Origin: Lineus longissimus
Taxonomy: Eukaryota > Nemertea > Pilidiophora > Heteronemertea > Lineidae
DNA length: 64,000 nt
Reading direction: 5' to 3'
Assembly: GCF_910592395.1 (NCBI RefSeq)
Contig: NC_088317.1
Span: 11,470,001-11,534,000, forward strand
Part shown: piece after piece, positions 10,141 to 20,872 of the stretch
Position numbering within the stretch: position 1 is the first letter of the stretch
How the letters are laid out: each line of letters begins with the position of its first letter
Program-made: the position numbers and the translations under genes
Notes under the pieces: model-generated
Seen by the model: the letters and a program-made list of their open reading frames with translations, nothing else
The model's database searches: none
What the model was told of the DNA's origin: nothing

Positions 10141-11837
10141 TAGGCGTTTTGGTCCAGAATTGGGCCTTTGCCTTTCGATTTATATTGGCGCATGGGTCGT
10201 GCAACATATTCTTCATATAGAGAAGAAACAAAAAAAGAAAGAACATTTGACACTTATACAAAAAAAGACATTACCAGCTATGGCAGGCCTAGCACACTCT
10301 GTTTTGAATAGAGGGAGACTCCATCATTCCTATTGTTTGAGATTGGACAGGTGTGAATTAATCCTGCAATTAGCCTCCTGTGCATTGTTGCATGCAAACA
10401 CTAAAATGTTTGGTTTTTGCTAATTAAGGGGCAAATAAATCAGCCAAAAGTTTTGAAAGCTACACAAATGATTGTTGCAAGGAAGTACTTTATGATAGTT
10501 TGCGAAATTTTGATTAATTCTAGGTGGAAAGTAATATTTTTCGCATATTTGTTGGGAAAAAAATTGAAAATCCTCCAATTTTCAGCCCCCCTATAGACAC
10601 TATGAATTTTTCTCCAATAAAGCTGAAATCTTGGGAATATAATCCTAAGAGTTATATCAATCACGTCTGAAGTCGGGAGTTTGTATCAAATGTATAGTTT
10701 CGGAGCTAGCGCAGCTAGAAAAGCCCCCAAAACCCAATTTCTCAGTAATTTACACTACGGGCTACGAGTGAAGCATCACAGATTTACCAACATTTTCAGC
10801 CTATAGATGGACCCATCGAATTTCCATCCAAATCACTCCAAATTTTGCCAGTAAATACCTAGACATATATAGAATTGTGTCAGAAGTCGGGAGTTGGGAT
10901 TATTTTAACACCCCGCCCAAAAGGCCAACTTTATTGATATTTCCTATGCATTTTCCATTAGGCTTGCCAGGACCAATTAAGCAGGTGCACTAATTGGCTT
11001 AATTGGCTAGGCCCGCAATAGCTGGTAATGACAATTTTTTACAAGAAGCCTAGTAGCTTAATAGTTTGTGTGGTCATGACAGAGATGGTCCTAGATACGA
11101 TCGATAGGACCACGTTGACCCCACAAAGCATACATGTTTATATTTACAGTTTGGCGTGAACTCTTGTTAAGAACAGTGCACTATATAATTTTATAATTGT
11201 TTAGCCAGAGAAGTTATATTGTTGTTCGCTAATAAGCTGGAACTACCGAAGGACATACCTCTTTGATGATATAGTTTTCTCTGTAACTCAGCATACTCCT
11301 TTGTTTACAGCGGACTCCCTGCTTTCTGTGACATAGCCTAAACTTGTCCTGGTATATAATGGTGTCACGGGGATGTCAATGCTGGATTTCTGTTAACGAA
11401 CGGACAGTATGTTAGTTTGGGGTGCTATATAGGACAAGTGAGTGGAGTATAGAGGTCCCGGCTGATCTGAAAGGTAATATACTGATTTCAGGCCTGGTGA
11501 AAAGGAACGTTTATATGTTTAACAGTGCAATGGGTTACATAATACATGGCATGATGATGTCATTTGGTTAGGATGACTTATGTACAGCATATTAAGTAGA
11601 TTATTTATAGGTTACAAACAGCGAGACTATTGTCGGGCGCTGCAAAAATGAAGAGTTAACCATCGGGTTGGCTAAGAACTACTTTTAGATATGTAGCAAG
11701 TTATGCATACAGGTTTATGGTAAGACACGATGAACTAGTATAAGCAGCGAGGCAGGTTGCCGAGCGCTGGCATGTGATACTAGAGGAAGATGAGATAAGA
11801 ATGATACTGAGAGGGGAAGAGAGAGATGGTCAAGTTT
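10141..11837. other. Spacer with no recognised gene
   Basis: Moderately AT-rich. Short open frames on both strands lack domains. The last few hundred bases lie downstream of the minus-strand ORF that ends at 11838 and could include its 3' untranslated part. Confidence 0.5.
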
Positions 11838-12803
11838 TTATAGATGTAGGTTGAAGATTTGTTCAAGTACGTCGTCTGGGATCAAGGAAAGTAGTCTGGT
11901 TAATGTTCTCCAGTGTATTACGGCAATAAGACTATTTGGGGGCGATGGGGTGAAGGATGAATCCTGATTACGGAAAGGGTTAAACATTTTCTCGAAACGA
12001 CTCATGAAAACCTGTTCTGAGGGATCGAAGGGAGAGTTGTAGGTATTCTGCTGAGATGATTCAGGGTGCAGGCGGTGACGTCTGACCAGGTCCAGTATCT
12101 CGTTCGAGTTTTCTAGTCTCAGTGCCAGGAATATAATCATTAGCATTTGGTGAATCAGAGAGGCCCATCGGGAGGGGTCGTCCGCCCTCACCGGGCAGTT
12201 TGGATGCCTTATGTTCCTTGCGATGATGGTGCCACACTGAACGTTGCACTGGAAACATGCTGACGGGCCCCTAATGAACCACGGAAGGTGGATACATAGG
12301 ACATGCCTTTTTAATCTGGTGGTGGTATGAGGACAGATTGGGCAGCAGCTTCCGAGAGAATTTCCCATGGTAACCAGTCTTGCCCCTTGGTCGTGGCTGT
12401 CTATGTTGACACCCGATATTATGTTTTCTCCCATGATTACATAGCGTCTGTCTCCTCCCATTTGGCTTATTTCGGGGCAATCGTTATCATCATCTTCCTC
12501 CTCTTCTGGAAGCGAATTTGCTGCATTGTAAGTTGTTGGGTCTTGCTCTGCAACCTCTATCACTGGAGTCCCCCCTTGTTCTGGAGCAGTATGTAGATTT
12601 TCGTCCTCATCAGAGCTTTCTACAGCAGTCGTTCCCTCGTCCTCTGAAGCTGTAGTACCCGTTATTATGTCTTCTCCCTCATCAGAGCTCTCTCCAGCTG
12701 TCGTTCCCTCGTCCTCTGAAGCTGTCGTTCCTTCAGGAATAGATTCATCGTCTGGCATATCTGAATAGTCCAGGCTGGAGTCCATAATGGGCTGTGTGTC
12801 CAT
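11838..12803 (-). CDS. Unidentified acidic, Cys/His-containing protein exon (321 aa)
   Basis: I do not recognise the family. The first ~110 residues are very acidic and contain an internal repeat (GTTASEDEGTTA occurs twice, followed by ESSDE). Around residues 150-200 lie Cys and His in a metal-binding pattern: CCPIC followed by two His (RHVLCIH), then CFQC and further Cys/His. The C-terminal third has hydrophobic helices. The ATG directly follows a strong acceptor (TATTTCCAG), so this may be an internal or second exon. A LINE reverse transcriptase lies just upstream on the same strand. It could be a host gene or a transposon accessory protein; an uninterrupted frame of this length argues against chance. 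Confidence 0.6.
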   Translation of the reverse strand: MDTQPIMDSSLDYSDMPDDESIPEGTTASEDEGTTAGESSDEGEDIITGTTASEDEGTTAVESSDEDENLHTAPEQGGTPVIEVAEQDPTTYNAANSLPEEEEDDDNDCPEISQMGGDRRYVIMGENIISGVNIDSHDQGARLVTMGNSLGSCCPICPHTTTRLKRHVLCIHLPWFIRGPSACFQCNVQCGTIIARNIRHPNCPVRADDPSRWASLIHQMLMIIFLALRLENSNEILDLVRRHRLHPESSQQNTYNSPFDPSEQVFMSRFEKMFNPFRNQDSSFTPSPPNSLIAVIHWRTLTRLLSLIPDDVLEQIFNLHL

Positions 12804-12895
12804 CTGGAAATAAAGCTTGCTTAATATATGGGGAAAAGAAGGTTATGTCATAATTTTCGGTGATGTTTACGGTCTCGTTTAGAAATTGGTCCTCA

Positions 12896-14252
12896 TTAGT
12901 ACTCACAGATGTTTTTCCCTTTTTGTATCCAGTATTTGTCCAATCTTGACTTAAAGGTGTTCAGACTTGGAGCCATAACTACTGATTCGGGCAGTTCATT
13001 CCAAGGTTTCACGATCCTGTTGGTAAAGAAATTGCCCCGATGCTGGTAACGTGCTCTAAGGGGAGCTAACTTGAGCTGGTGGCCTCTTAGACCGACGTTC
13101 TCCGAGTAAGGAATTTCCAGTTTGGTTATCATCTGGCCATGGGCGATCTTGTACATTGTTATTAGGTCGCCCCTCAGGCGTCTATGTTTAAGAGTTGGTA
13201 ACTCGAGTATTTCTAGTCTCTGCTTGTATTCCAAGTGTCTGATGTTTTTTAGAAGCCTAGTGGCTCGCCTTTGTACCTTTTGCAGGCTGTCTTGATCGCG
13301 CCTGTAGTGTGGTGACCATACTTCCTGCGCGTACTCCAGATGAGGTCTGACCAGAGATTTGTAGAGTAGTTTGAACGTGCTATAATTTAGACTTGTGTAT
13401 GTTCTTTTGATAGTTGCAAGTATGGAGTTAGCTTTTTTAACTATATCGTCAATATGGTTGATGAATTTAAGTTTGTTGTCCACCGTCACCCCAAGGTCTT
13501 TTTCTGAGCTTACCTGTTGGATGTAATGCCGGTCACTGTCTTTTGTTTCTAAGGAGTAATTGAAGGCGGTTTCGAATCTACCTAGCCTCATATGTTTGCA
13601 TTTTGGTAAATTGAAGGCCAGTTGCCACTTACCCGACCATTTGTCTATATTCGAAAGACTCACCTGGAAATTTTCGCAATCTTCAAGGTTATTCACTGAC
13701 TCAAAGGATATAGTATCGTCAGCAAACAGTTCAGTCGGGGATAGATTTTGTTCTAGCAAGTCATCAACGTATATTAGAAATAAGAGCGGGCCGAGGACAC
13801 TACCTTGCGGCACCCCGCTTTTTACCTGCATGGGTTCTGATAGGACATTATTTACCTGTACAGCCTGGAGACGATCGCTCAGGAAATCTCTGATCCAGCC
13901 TAAAATCGGCTGGGTTATACCATAGCTCTTTAGTTTCGTGATTAGTCTTGCATGCGGTACAGAGTCGAAAGCTTTGGAATAATCCAGAAAGACAATGTCG
14001 ACGCTGCTCCCAGAGTCTAGGGCTTTGACCCATGCCTCTAAGGCTTCCAGAAGATTGGTCACGCAACTCTTACCGCGGGTGAACCCATGTTGATCTTCAG
14101 AGAGCAAGTTGTTCCTCTTTAGAAGGTCTAGAATGTGATCTCTTACGATCGTCTCCATAAGTTTGCAGCAGATGCATGTTAGGCTGACTGGTCTGTAGTT
14201 TGATGGACTATGTTTGTCCCCTTTCTTAAAGATCGGAATTACTTTGTCGTGA
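12896..14252 (-). mobile_element. 5'-truncated L2/CR1-like LINE, open reverse transcriptase frame
   Basis: The frame is open for about 450 residues. It begins within the conserved PIFKKGD..SPSNYRPVSL block, then shows HGFTRGKSC, FLDYSKAFDSVPH, SGVPQGSVLGPLLFL, LFADDT (polymerase catalytic Asp pair intact), KDLGVTVD, LEYAQEVWSPH, QKVQRRATRLL, RRLRGDLI, WNELPESVV and FKSRLDKYW before the stop. The endonuclease and first ORF are missing. The 5' break near 14252 abuts a segment also found at 19.7 kb. It is the best preserved LINE here and may be a fairly young copy. Confidence 0.93.
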
Positions 14253-14350
14253 CTTTGGCATAATATCTACATGTAATAAGATTGACTGTTCTTCTTTCCA
14301 TTGTTCAAGAGCAATAAACTCATTAAAGAAATTATCAAAATTATAAATTT
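14250..14350 (+). repeat. Dispersed repeat segment shared with 19.7 kb
   Basis: GACTTTGGCAT...CATGTAATAAGAT...CATTGTTCAAGAGCAATAAAC recurs near 19704-19785 with small indels. It borders the truncated LINE and so may be the pre-insertion target or another element's end. Confidence 0.7.
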
Positions 14351-14504
14351 GACTGTAAACCTATTCCCAGAGGCTTGATATGGGAGACCGTCCTTGTACC
14401 CTTTCATCGAAATATAGGTGCGGCAACTGATATTCAATTTAGATTAACAACCTCCAAGGCTATTGTTATTTAGCCGTAGCGGTCCATTAGGCGGTCCATA
14501 CTCT

Positions 14505-15346
14505 ATACTACAATCAAGATGTACAGACCGGGGGAGCTGGCGGTACGTACCCATAAGTCTTGCCATCCCACGTTCAAATGGGGTCTTCGGGGATCGATCT
14601 CTGTGTGTCCGGGCCGCGGGGCTGTGGAACGCCCTTCCAAGCTGGTTACGTGATGTCACTGTGCTAAACACTTTTAAGAGTAAACTCAAAACTCATCTTT
14701 TTATCCTAACATATTCAGAGTAGGCCATACATGTTTTAAATATTCATATTTTCCGGATGTTTTTAAACTGTTTTTTATCCTCATGAAATCACCACTTTTA
14801 ATGTACTCATTTAATATTATGTACAGTGCTTAGAAAATGTATGCACCATTATTTTAGCACTTTAAATCAAATAAATTATTATTATTATTAGTCTTTGCGG
14901 TAGTCTCGCGCGTACCGGATATAACCTATCAAGCTTTTCTCCTTCAGAGAAATACTGCGTTGCGCTCAACTGCCAATTATGCATTAGTCTGGTGGACACG
15001 AGGTTGGCCTTAAACTTGCTTGAAATCGAAAATTTGGACAACACACGTGTACTACAGCGCAAACGGCAGCATTCTGACTATAGAAACATGTGGTCTGATT
15101 CTATTTTTACTTGTCACTAAGTGATCACGCGTCCAACCTCGTATGCAGGGTAATGTGGCTTTCTCATTGGTCGAACGTTAATTTAGTCCACAGCCTTTTT
15201 TAAAAGGCTAGGCACTTGAGCGCAACGCAGTATTTCTCTGAAGGAGAAAAGCTTCATGGGTTATATCCGGTACGCGCGAGACTACCGCAAATACTTATGG
15301 GTACGTACCGCCAGCTCCCCCGGTCTGTACATCTTGATTGTAGTAT
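14505..15346. mobile_element. Foldback element with ~135-bp inverted arms
   Basis: The left arm (14505-14561 plus 14895-14972) pairs with the right arm (15213-15346). The outer word ATACTACAATCAAGATG and the inner words GGTAGTCTCGCGCGTACCGG and CTCCTTCAGAGAAATACTGC are inverted between the sides. The left arm is split by the LINE tail listed separately. Removing that insert restores arm pairing. The central ~240 bases show no coding sequence, and no clear target duplication is visible at the outer ends. Confidence 0.8.
14562..14889 (+). mobile_element. LINE 3' end (RT C-terminus) inserted in the foldback arm
   Basis: It codes for the extreme C-terminus of a LINE reverse transcriptase (RSLCVRAAGLWNALPSWLRD ... 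TFKSKLKTHLF), then a stop, a ~170-base 3' part and an ATT microsatellite tail. It is flanked by 5-base direct repeats AGTCT (14557-14561 and 14890-14894). The other foldback arm has AGTAT at the equivalent site, consistent with this being the original target. Severe 5' truncation and an (ATT)n tail fit L2/CR1-type elements. Confidence 0.88.
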
Positions 15347-15770
15347 TGCATTGCAAATTGGCTTGGGCGACGGTGGGCCAAATGGTATTTGGCTAGCACG
15401 TGGTAAATTAAAATTTGTGTCACGTGCTTTTGTTTACAAATAAACAGCGCCACCCATCGGTGACCTGAGACACCGGTTGTCTTTGGTGCTGTGTAAACAA
15501 AGTGACATTTTCCGCAAATAATATAGTTTGCGTAATTCAATCCGTCCAAGATGTCACAAAGACGTTTGGCCCCGATGCGGGGGCACACGTTAATACCTAT
15601 CTGGAATACAGAAGGTAGGTTTTAATTGACTTGAAATCTGCTGTCAAAATGATGTGTTTTTTCTACAGTGTGTGCTCCAAAAAATCATCTGGATCTGAGT
15701 GGATAATAGGCCTACAGGGTGTGTCATCAAAAATGCCACTAACTTATATGTTCAAAGGAGCGAGTTCAAC
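15347..15770. other. Spacer with a 33-base repeat shared with 19.85 kb
   Basis: No gene recognised. The word ATTGCATTGCAAATTGGCTT and the following GGGCGACGGT recur near 19848-19878. Confidence 0.5.
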
Positions 15771-15772
15771 AC

Positions 15773-16037
15773 TGTGACTGTCTCCAAGTGAAACAAACAA
15801 AACACTTATCCAAGATTGTCTCCAGTCCAAGAAAGACACCAGCAAGCCCTCGTCCAGATTGTGACTGTCTCCAAGTGAAACACACAGACACTGGTCCAGA
15901 TTGTGACTGTCTCCAAGTGTGACACTCAAACACGCATCCAGACTCGGACTGTCTCAAAGTGAGACACACAAACACTCATCCAGATTGTGACTACTGTCTC
16001 CAAGTGAGACACACAAACACTCGTCCAAGATTGTGAC
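15773..16037. repeat. ~42-bp minisatellite, about six copies
   Basis: The core TGTGACTGTCTCCAAGTG recurs at 15859, 15901, 15943 (variant) and 15984, with an extra shortened copy near 15815. Small indels make the period 41-47. Open frames through it are artefacts. Confidence 0.88.
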
Positions 16038-16141
16038 GATTTACTAAAATCACAGGTCACAGCGATGAAAAATCACTTGTTTGCTGGATGTTTTCTTTTA
16101 ACTTCCGTACCATCCCAATCAGACGTTTTGAATCTTTTCAG

Positions 16142-16900
16142 AATTGTTGGCGATGATGATGGGGGTGTCATGATGTCACCTGAGGACTTTGAAGACTACC
16201 AGAGAAGAGTTCTGCCAATGGTAGGCATAGAACTCTGCTGGATTTCATTTATTTCATCTGAGAACTCTATGTAAACAATAAAAAGAAAAACATGTATTAG
16301 CGAGTTTAATGTTTTGAACATTACCCAGTTATGTTAACAGTATCTCAGATTCTTAGTTTACAGCAGTCAATCTGTCGGACTGCCAACCTTTCGTTCCAGT
16401 TCAGCACTGGCCTTAAGGAAGCAAAATTTATCTGCTCGAAGTCAAATTCTATATCACAACATATTTTTATTTGGGTGTTATAATTTCAGCGTCAAAAGAA
16501 CCGCCTGTATGTCAGCTGGTATTCTCCACCGACTGGTATCGACTGCAAGCTGGTTGGCCCAGAGATGCCATGCTTCTGTACTCACAGGTTTGTAGTCCGA
16601 CTTAGAATCAAACTGGTGACCTCAGACGTTACAGTCTCATCTACTGCGCCACTCCCAGATAGCCCGAAAAGTCCAGGATGCCAATTTTAACAAAATGACA
16701 GAAGTGTAACCTTCTCTTCCAGATATAAGCAACACAAAACATACTTTGAAACAATCCCGGAGGCCCGCCCCATCCTTCTAGCCGTGCAAAGTCCGTGGCT
16801 GCCGCAGTAACTCGTACAGCTACGTCCCATCCCGCTGAATGGCTCTCAACTAATCAGGTGCGGCTGTAAAAATTACTCAGATGATTTCACTGCATTGGCT
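16142..16900 (+). pseudogene. FAM221A: FAM221A-like gene relic, three exons
   Basis: Three exons with correct AG/GT borders and matching phases carry FAM221 signatures. Exon 1 (16142-16220) reads IVGDDDGGVMM...YQRRVLPM. Exon 2 (16490-16587) reads NRLYVSW, DCKLVGPE and PCFCTHR. Exon 3 (from 16723) continues YKQHKT, EARPILL and, in shifted frames, CKVRGCR, NSYSYV, NGSQLIRCGCK. The Cys/His-rich segment is the family's putative metal-binding core. Exon 3 needs frame shifts near 16781 and 16830, and one expected Cys (RGCRC) is Ser, so the copy is decayed or contains sequence errors. No upstream start or downstream exons were found; beyond exon 3 the sequence turns into a 151-bp tandem repeat. Confidence 0.82.
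16598..16658 (-). other. tRNA-like relic (A-box and B-box)
   Basis: On the minus strand, GTGGCGCAGTAGATGAG resembles an internal RNA polymerase III A-box with tRNA D-arm. About 30 bases on, CACCAGTTTGATTCTAAG resembles a B-box and T-loop. The acceptor stem does not pair, so it is not a functional tRNA. It could be the head of an old tRNA-derived SINE in intron 2 of the FAM221A-like relic. Confidence 0.35.
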
Positions 16901-17712
16901 CATCTTACATTTAAACAAATGGCTGCAATGGATAGCTTGAACCAAAAAATCTATCTCTAGACACCAACATTAACCACCTAGCTGAATTGGTTGCAGAGGT
17001 ACGGAGCCCTACAAGTATTGGCGGCCATCTTGGATTTCACTGCATTGGCCTATCTCACATTGAAACTGATGGCTGCAATGGATAGCTTGACCCCAAAAAC
17101 CTATGTCTAGACACCAACATCAACCTCCTAGCTGAATTGGTTGCAGAGTTACAGAGCCCCTACAGGTATTGGCGGCCATCTTGGATTTCACTGTATTGGC
17201 CTATCTCACATTGAAACTGATGGCTGCAATGGATAGCTTGACCCCGAAAACCTATGTCTAGACACCAACATCAACCTCCTAGCTGAAATGGTTGCAGAGG
17301 TACGGAGTCCTACAGGTATTGGCGGCCATCTTGGATTTCACTGCATTGGCCTATCTTTACATTGAAACTGCTGGCTGCAATGGATAGCTTGACCCCAAAA
17401 ACCTATGTCTAGACACCAACATCAACCTCCTAGCTGAATTGGTTGCAGAGTTACAGAGCCCCTACAGGTATTGGCGGCCATCTTTGATTTCACTGCATTG
17501 GCTCATCTGACATTGAAACAAATGGCTGCAATGGATAGCTTGACCCCAAAAACCTATGTCTAGACACCAACATCAACCTCCTAGCTGAATTGGTTGCAGA
17601 GGAACGCAGCCCTACAGGTATTGGCGGCCATCTTGGATTTCACTGCATTGGCCTATCTTACATTGAAACTGATGGCTGCAATGGATAGCTTGACCCCAAA
17701 AACCTATGTCTA
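16890..17712. repeat. ~151-bp tandem repeat, about 5.5 copies
   Basis: GCGGCCATCT recurs at 17021, 17172, 17322, 17474 and 17624. The unit contains TTCACTGCATTGGC, AATGGATAGCTTGA and CTATGTCTAGACACCAACAT. The first, partial copy begins inside or directly after exon 3 of the FAM221A-like relic. Confidence 0.92.
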
Positions 17713-17924
17713 TGGGGATCTATGTGAGTTTTAGGTCCTACGTACAGGTCTCGAACTTGTAAAATCTGTAACCAGGCCTCCATGGATGAAGAGATTGCCC
17801 CATACTTGGGAGACTGTTTTGAAACCTTCGCTAATTTTGGAAGATCGGTGCCTGGCTATTTGGTTTTAAAAACCCTATTTTTTCCCATCAAAACAGCACC
17901 TTCCATTATTCAAACTAGCATATA
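17713..17924. other. Short spacer
   Basis: Unique sequence between the 151-bp array and the next duplication. Nothing recognised. Confidence 0.4.
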
Positions 17925-18747
17925 CCCATAGAGCGGGCAAAGTTGAAATGTAATATACACATTAGTTAAATGGGCACGATGATTGACCTACATTAAATTT
18001 CTAACGTTACTGAAGTTTTATTAAAGGTTAAACACGAAATTAACTGCATTTAGGGACTTATTGCTGCTATCTACATGCAACCCCCAATAGATTGATTGGA
18101 GTATGCTATTTTGCACAATGCATTGAGACCAGTGACAGCAGGTCCCGTTCCAAATAAGGCCCTCACATATTAGGCATATCACCTACCCACTCCCGTACCC
18201 AATGCCACTGTCGGACCAAAGCCAGGCGCATGGAGAGATGCAGAACGCAATTCAAACTGACAACATCAGTCAGTAAAGAAGAAAACAAAGAGCAGCGCTG
18301 GCCACTGTACATATTTTGTCCATCCTGGCATAACTGTTTATTGATACCCTGACTGCATGTTCCGGTAAGCCACTCTGCAGAATTTGCCTTATCACTCAGG
18401 TCAGTGTTTCTCGAATAGAACTAAAATAGAACAGGCTAATCATTAATCTCCCTGCTAATACCCTGCACCATGGACCAGGTTGTATAGCACTACATACGTG
18501 CTGGAAGCTAATACTGATGTGGCAGGGAGAATATGCGTGAAGTTTGTGTATGCTTTTGAGAATGAGCGGATCTCTCCAGTCGACGTGCTCTCTGAAAAGT
18601 TGCTATTTATTCACCCTCAGTGACACTCTTACTTATGATCCACACCTACGAAACCAAAAGTTGCAAGAATTCGACACATTTTCGAGGCCCAATTTTGAAA
18701 CAAAAATCGCCTCCTATTTAGCGGCCACAACGCGCATTATAGTATAG
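17925..18747 (+). repeat. ~0.84-kb tandem duplication, copy 1
   Basis: Matches 18750-19610 throughout (over 90 percent by eye). Relative to copy 2 it lacks 29 bases near 18603, which breaks the open frame seen in the other copy. Both copies end with the same in-frame stop. Confidence 0.9.
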
Positions 18748-18749
18748 AC

Positions 18750-19610
18750 TAGCATATACCAATGGAGCGGGCAAAGTTGAAATGTAATATACATTAGTTA
18801 AATGGGCACGATGATTGAGCTACATTAAATTTCTAACGTTACTGAAGTTTTATTAAAGGTTAAACACGAAATTAACTGCATTTAGGGACTTATTGCTGCT
18901 ATCTACATGCAACCCCCAATAGATTGATTGGAGTACGCTATTTTGCACAATGCGTTGAGACCAGTGACAGCAGGTCCTGTTCCAAATAAGGCCCTCACAT
19001 ATTAGGCATATCACCTACCCACTCCCGTACCCAATGCCACTGTCGGACCAAAGCCAGGCGCATGGAGAGATGCAGAACGCATTTCAAACTGACAACATCA
19101 GTCAGTAAAGAATAAAACAAACAGCAAGCGCTGGCCACTGTACATATTTTGTCCATCCTGGCATAACTGTTTATTGATACCCTGACTACATGTTCCGGTA
19201 GGCCACTCTGCAGAATTTGCCTTATCACTCAGGTCAGTGTTTCTCGAATAGAACTAAATTAGAACAGGCTAATCATTAATCTCCCTGCTAATACCCTGCA
19301 CCATGGACCAGGTTGTATAGCACTACATACGTGATGGAAGCTAATACTGATGTGGCAGGGAGAATATGCGTGAAGTTTGTGCATGCTTTTGAGAATGAGT
19401 GGAGCTCTCCAGTCGACGTGTTCTCTGAAAAGTTGTTATCTATTCTAAAACCACGAAGATATTCGACGTATGACACCCTCAGTGACACTCTTACTTATGA
19501 TCCACACCTACGAAACCAAAAGTTGCAAGAATTCGACGCATTTTCGAGGCCCAATTTTGAAACAAAAATCGCCTCCTATTTAGCGGCCACAACGCGCATT
19601 ATAGTATAGA
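18750..19610 (+). repeat. ~0.84-kb tandem duplication, copy 2
   Basis: Second copy, 38-40 bases longer than copy 1 because it keeps the 29-base segment and small additions. Contains the 99-codon open frame described separately. Confidence 0.9.
19313..19609 (+). CDS. Unidentified open frame in the duplicated unit
   Basis: I do not recognise the product. From about residue 8 it reads MEANTDVAGRICVKFVHAFE and later DTLTYDPHLRNQKLQEFD, a soluble mixed alpha-type composition without signal peptide or membrane span. The sister copy has the same C-terminal 50 codons, but a 29-base deletion shifts its frame, so at least one copy is dead. It may be the terminal exon of an unknown transposon protein or captured gene. 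Confidence 0.3.
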   Translation: MYSTTYVMEANTDVAGRICVKFVHAFENEWSSPVDVFSEKLLSILKPRRYSTYDTLSDTLTYDPHLRNQKLQEFDAFSRPNFETKIASYLAATTRIIV

Positions 19611-19628
19611 TGATAACTTATTGTCTGA

Positions 19629-19790
19629 AGACTACCTATCTATTAATAGCTGGCAGCACAGTCATGCTGGTACTATTACTGTAAAATCGGTAAGGAAACA
19701 TTGACTTTGGCATGTATTTGCATGTAATAAGATGGACTTCTTTTCATTGTTCAAGAGCAATAAACCCATTAAAAAATTATCAAATCCCCC
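19629..19790 (+). repeat. Joined segments of two dispersed repeats
   Basis: The first part (to 19702) matches 10032-10111, the second (19704-19785) matches 14250-14350. The two pieces are contiguous here but separate elsewhere, so they probably belong to one element seen as fragments at the other sites. A C-run follows at 19788. Confidence 0.7.
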
Positions 19791-20419
19791 CCCCCCCCAC
19801 CTTATGTCTAATTTACATTGGCAATAAACTTTCGAAACATACTCAATTGCATTGCAAATTGGCTTGGGCGACGGTAGCGTGATCTCGCAGTAAAACCTGG
19901 AACTGAAAGTTTTGGACGAATATTTCAGTTCCATTCTCTACCGCGAAAGAGTGCCACCATCGCTAAGTTTCGCAAAAAGTTATTTCATGACTCGGGTGAG
20001 TGACCCGTTTCCCAGGATTTCTTAGTTGGCCGCAGCCATCGATTTGCACTAAATCTAGTATGTATCAACTATTTGATCACATGTATGTCATGTGACGTCT
20101 TTCTTCCTGCGGGAATTTTGACGTTTATGCTCTTTCTTTAGACAAATTCGCGAAACTCTTATTTCATAGTCTGCTGATCAGCTGCAAGTGCTATGGCATA
20201 CAAGAATAACCATGAGTGGTGATATTATCCTCTTTATCACTGTCGACACTTCCATTGCAGAAGAGGCAAGCATTCATCATACAATGAAATTGAAAAGATT
20301 CTGCAAGGGGAGGAGCATGTGACTGGCTCTGTCTTGAGGATAGGATTTTAAGACTCCTGAACAAGTAAAAATATATAGGAAAAGTCTCTTGTAAAGGAAT
20401 GCAAAAAACTTTCTGCACC
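19791..20419. other. Spacer with no confident gene
   Basis: A minus-strand frame near 20191-20418 reads CLFCNGSVDSD, reminiscent of a Cys-pair motif in some invertebrate transposon proteins, but the match is too short to call. Confidence 0.4.
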
Positions 20420-20533
20420 CCTGCTACAGCCCCCCCTTAAAGTGTACCTATTGGCTTAGCCTTTAAATTTGCTTGCCTGCTACAGCCCCCCCCTTAAAGT
20501 GTTCCAATTGGCTTAGACGTAAAATTTGCTTGA
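20420..20533. repeat. 56-bp direct repeat, two copies
   Basis: CCTGCTACAGCCCCCCC then TTAAAGTG and TTGGCTTAG occur twice, 56 bases apart. Confidence 0.85.
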
Positions 20534-20696
20534 GAAAGCAACCATCCAATGCTAAGAACTTTGCAGAGAGCCTAATTTCTGAAAAAAAACAACAAATCAT
20601 TGTAATAAGGGGATTTAAAAAAAAATTCATTAGTCGAAAAATAATTGTCTTATTGCTATAAGACTAATCAAGACAATTAAGTAATTCACTACTAAC

Positions 20697-20872
20697 AGTA
20701 GAAAGGACAACCTTTGGACTGGCAAATGCTGTCCTTAATTGAAAGTCCTAATTAAACAGTTAAAATTCGCTGGAAAGGACCAACTTGGGGCCACATCATG
20801 ACATGCTGTGTCATTAATAGAGGGTGTGTCCGTAAGTAGAGTTGTTTCAGCTAAGGGAAGTTCCACTTTATT
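20697..20872. mobile_element. Degenerate Tigger-type MITE
   Basis: Contains CAGTAGAAAGGACAACC, AATGCTGTCCTTAA and AAGGGAAGTTCCACT. These correspond in order to the better preserved 130-bp element at 36718-36847 but with extra internal sequence and eroded ends. Confidence 0.55.

Noticed and set aside
10046-10423. Frames with poly-His or poly-Met runs
   Set aside because: They are translations of a CAT microsatellite.
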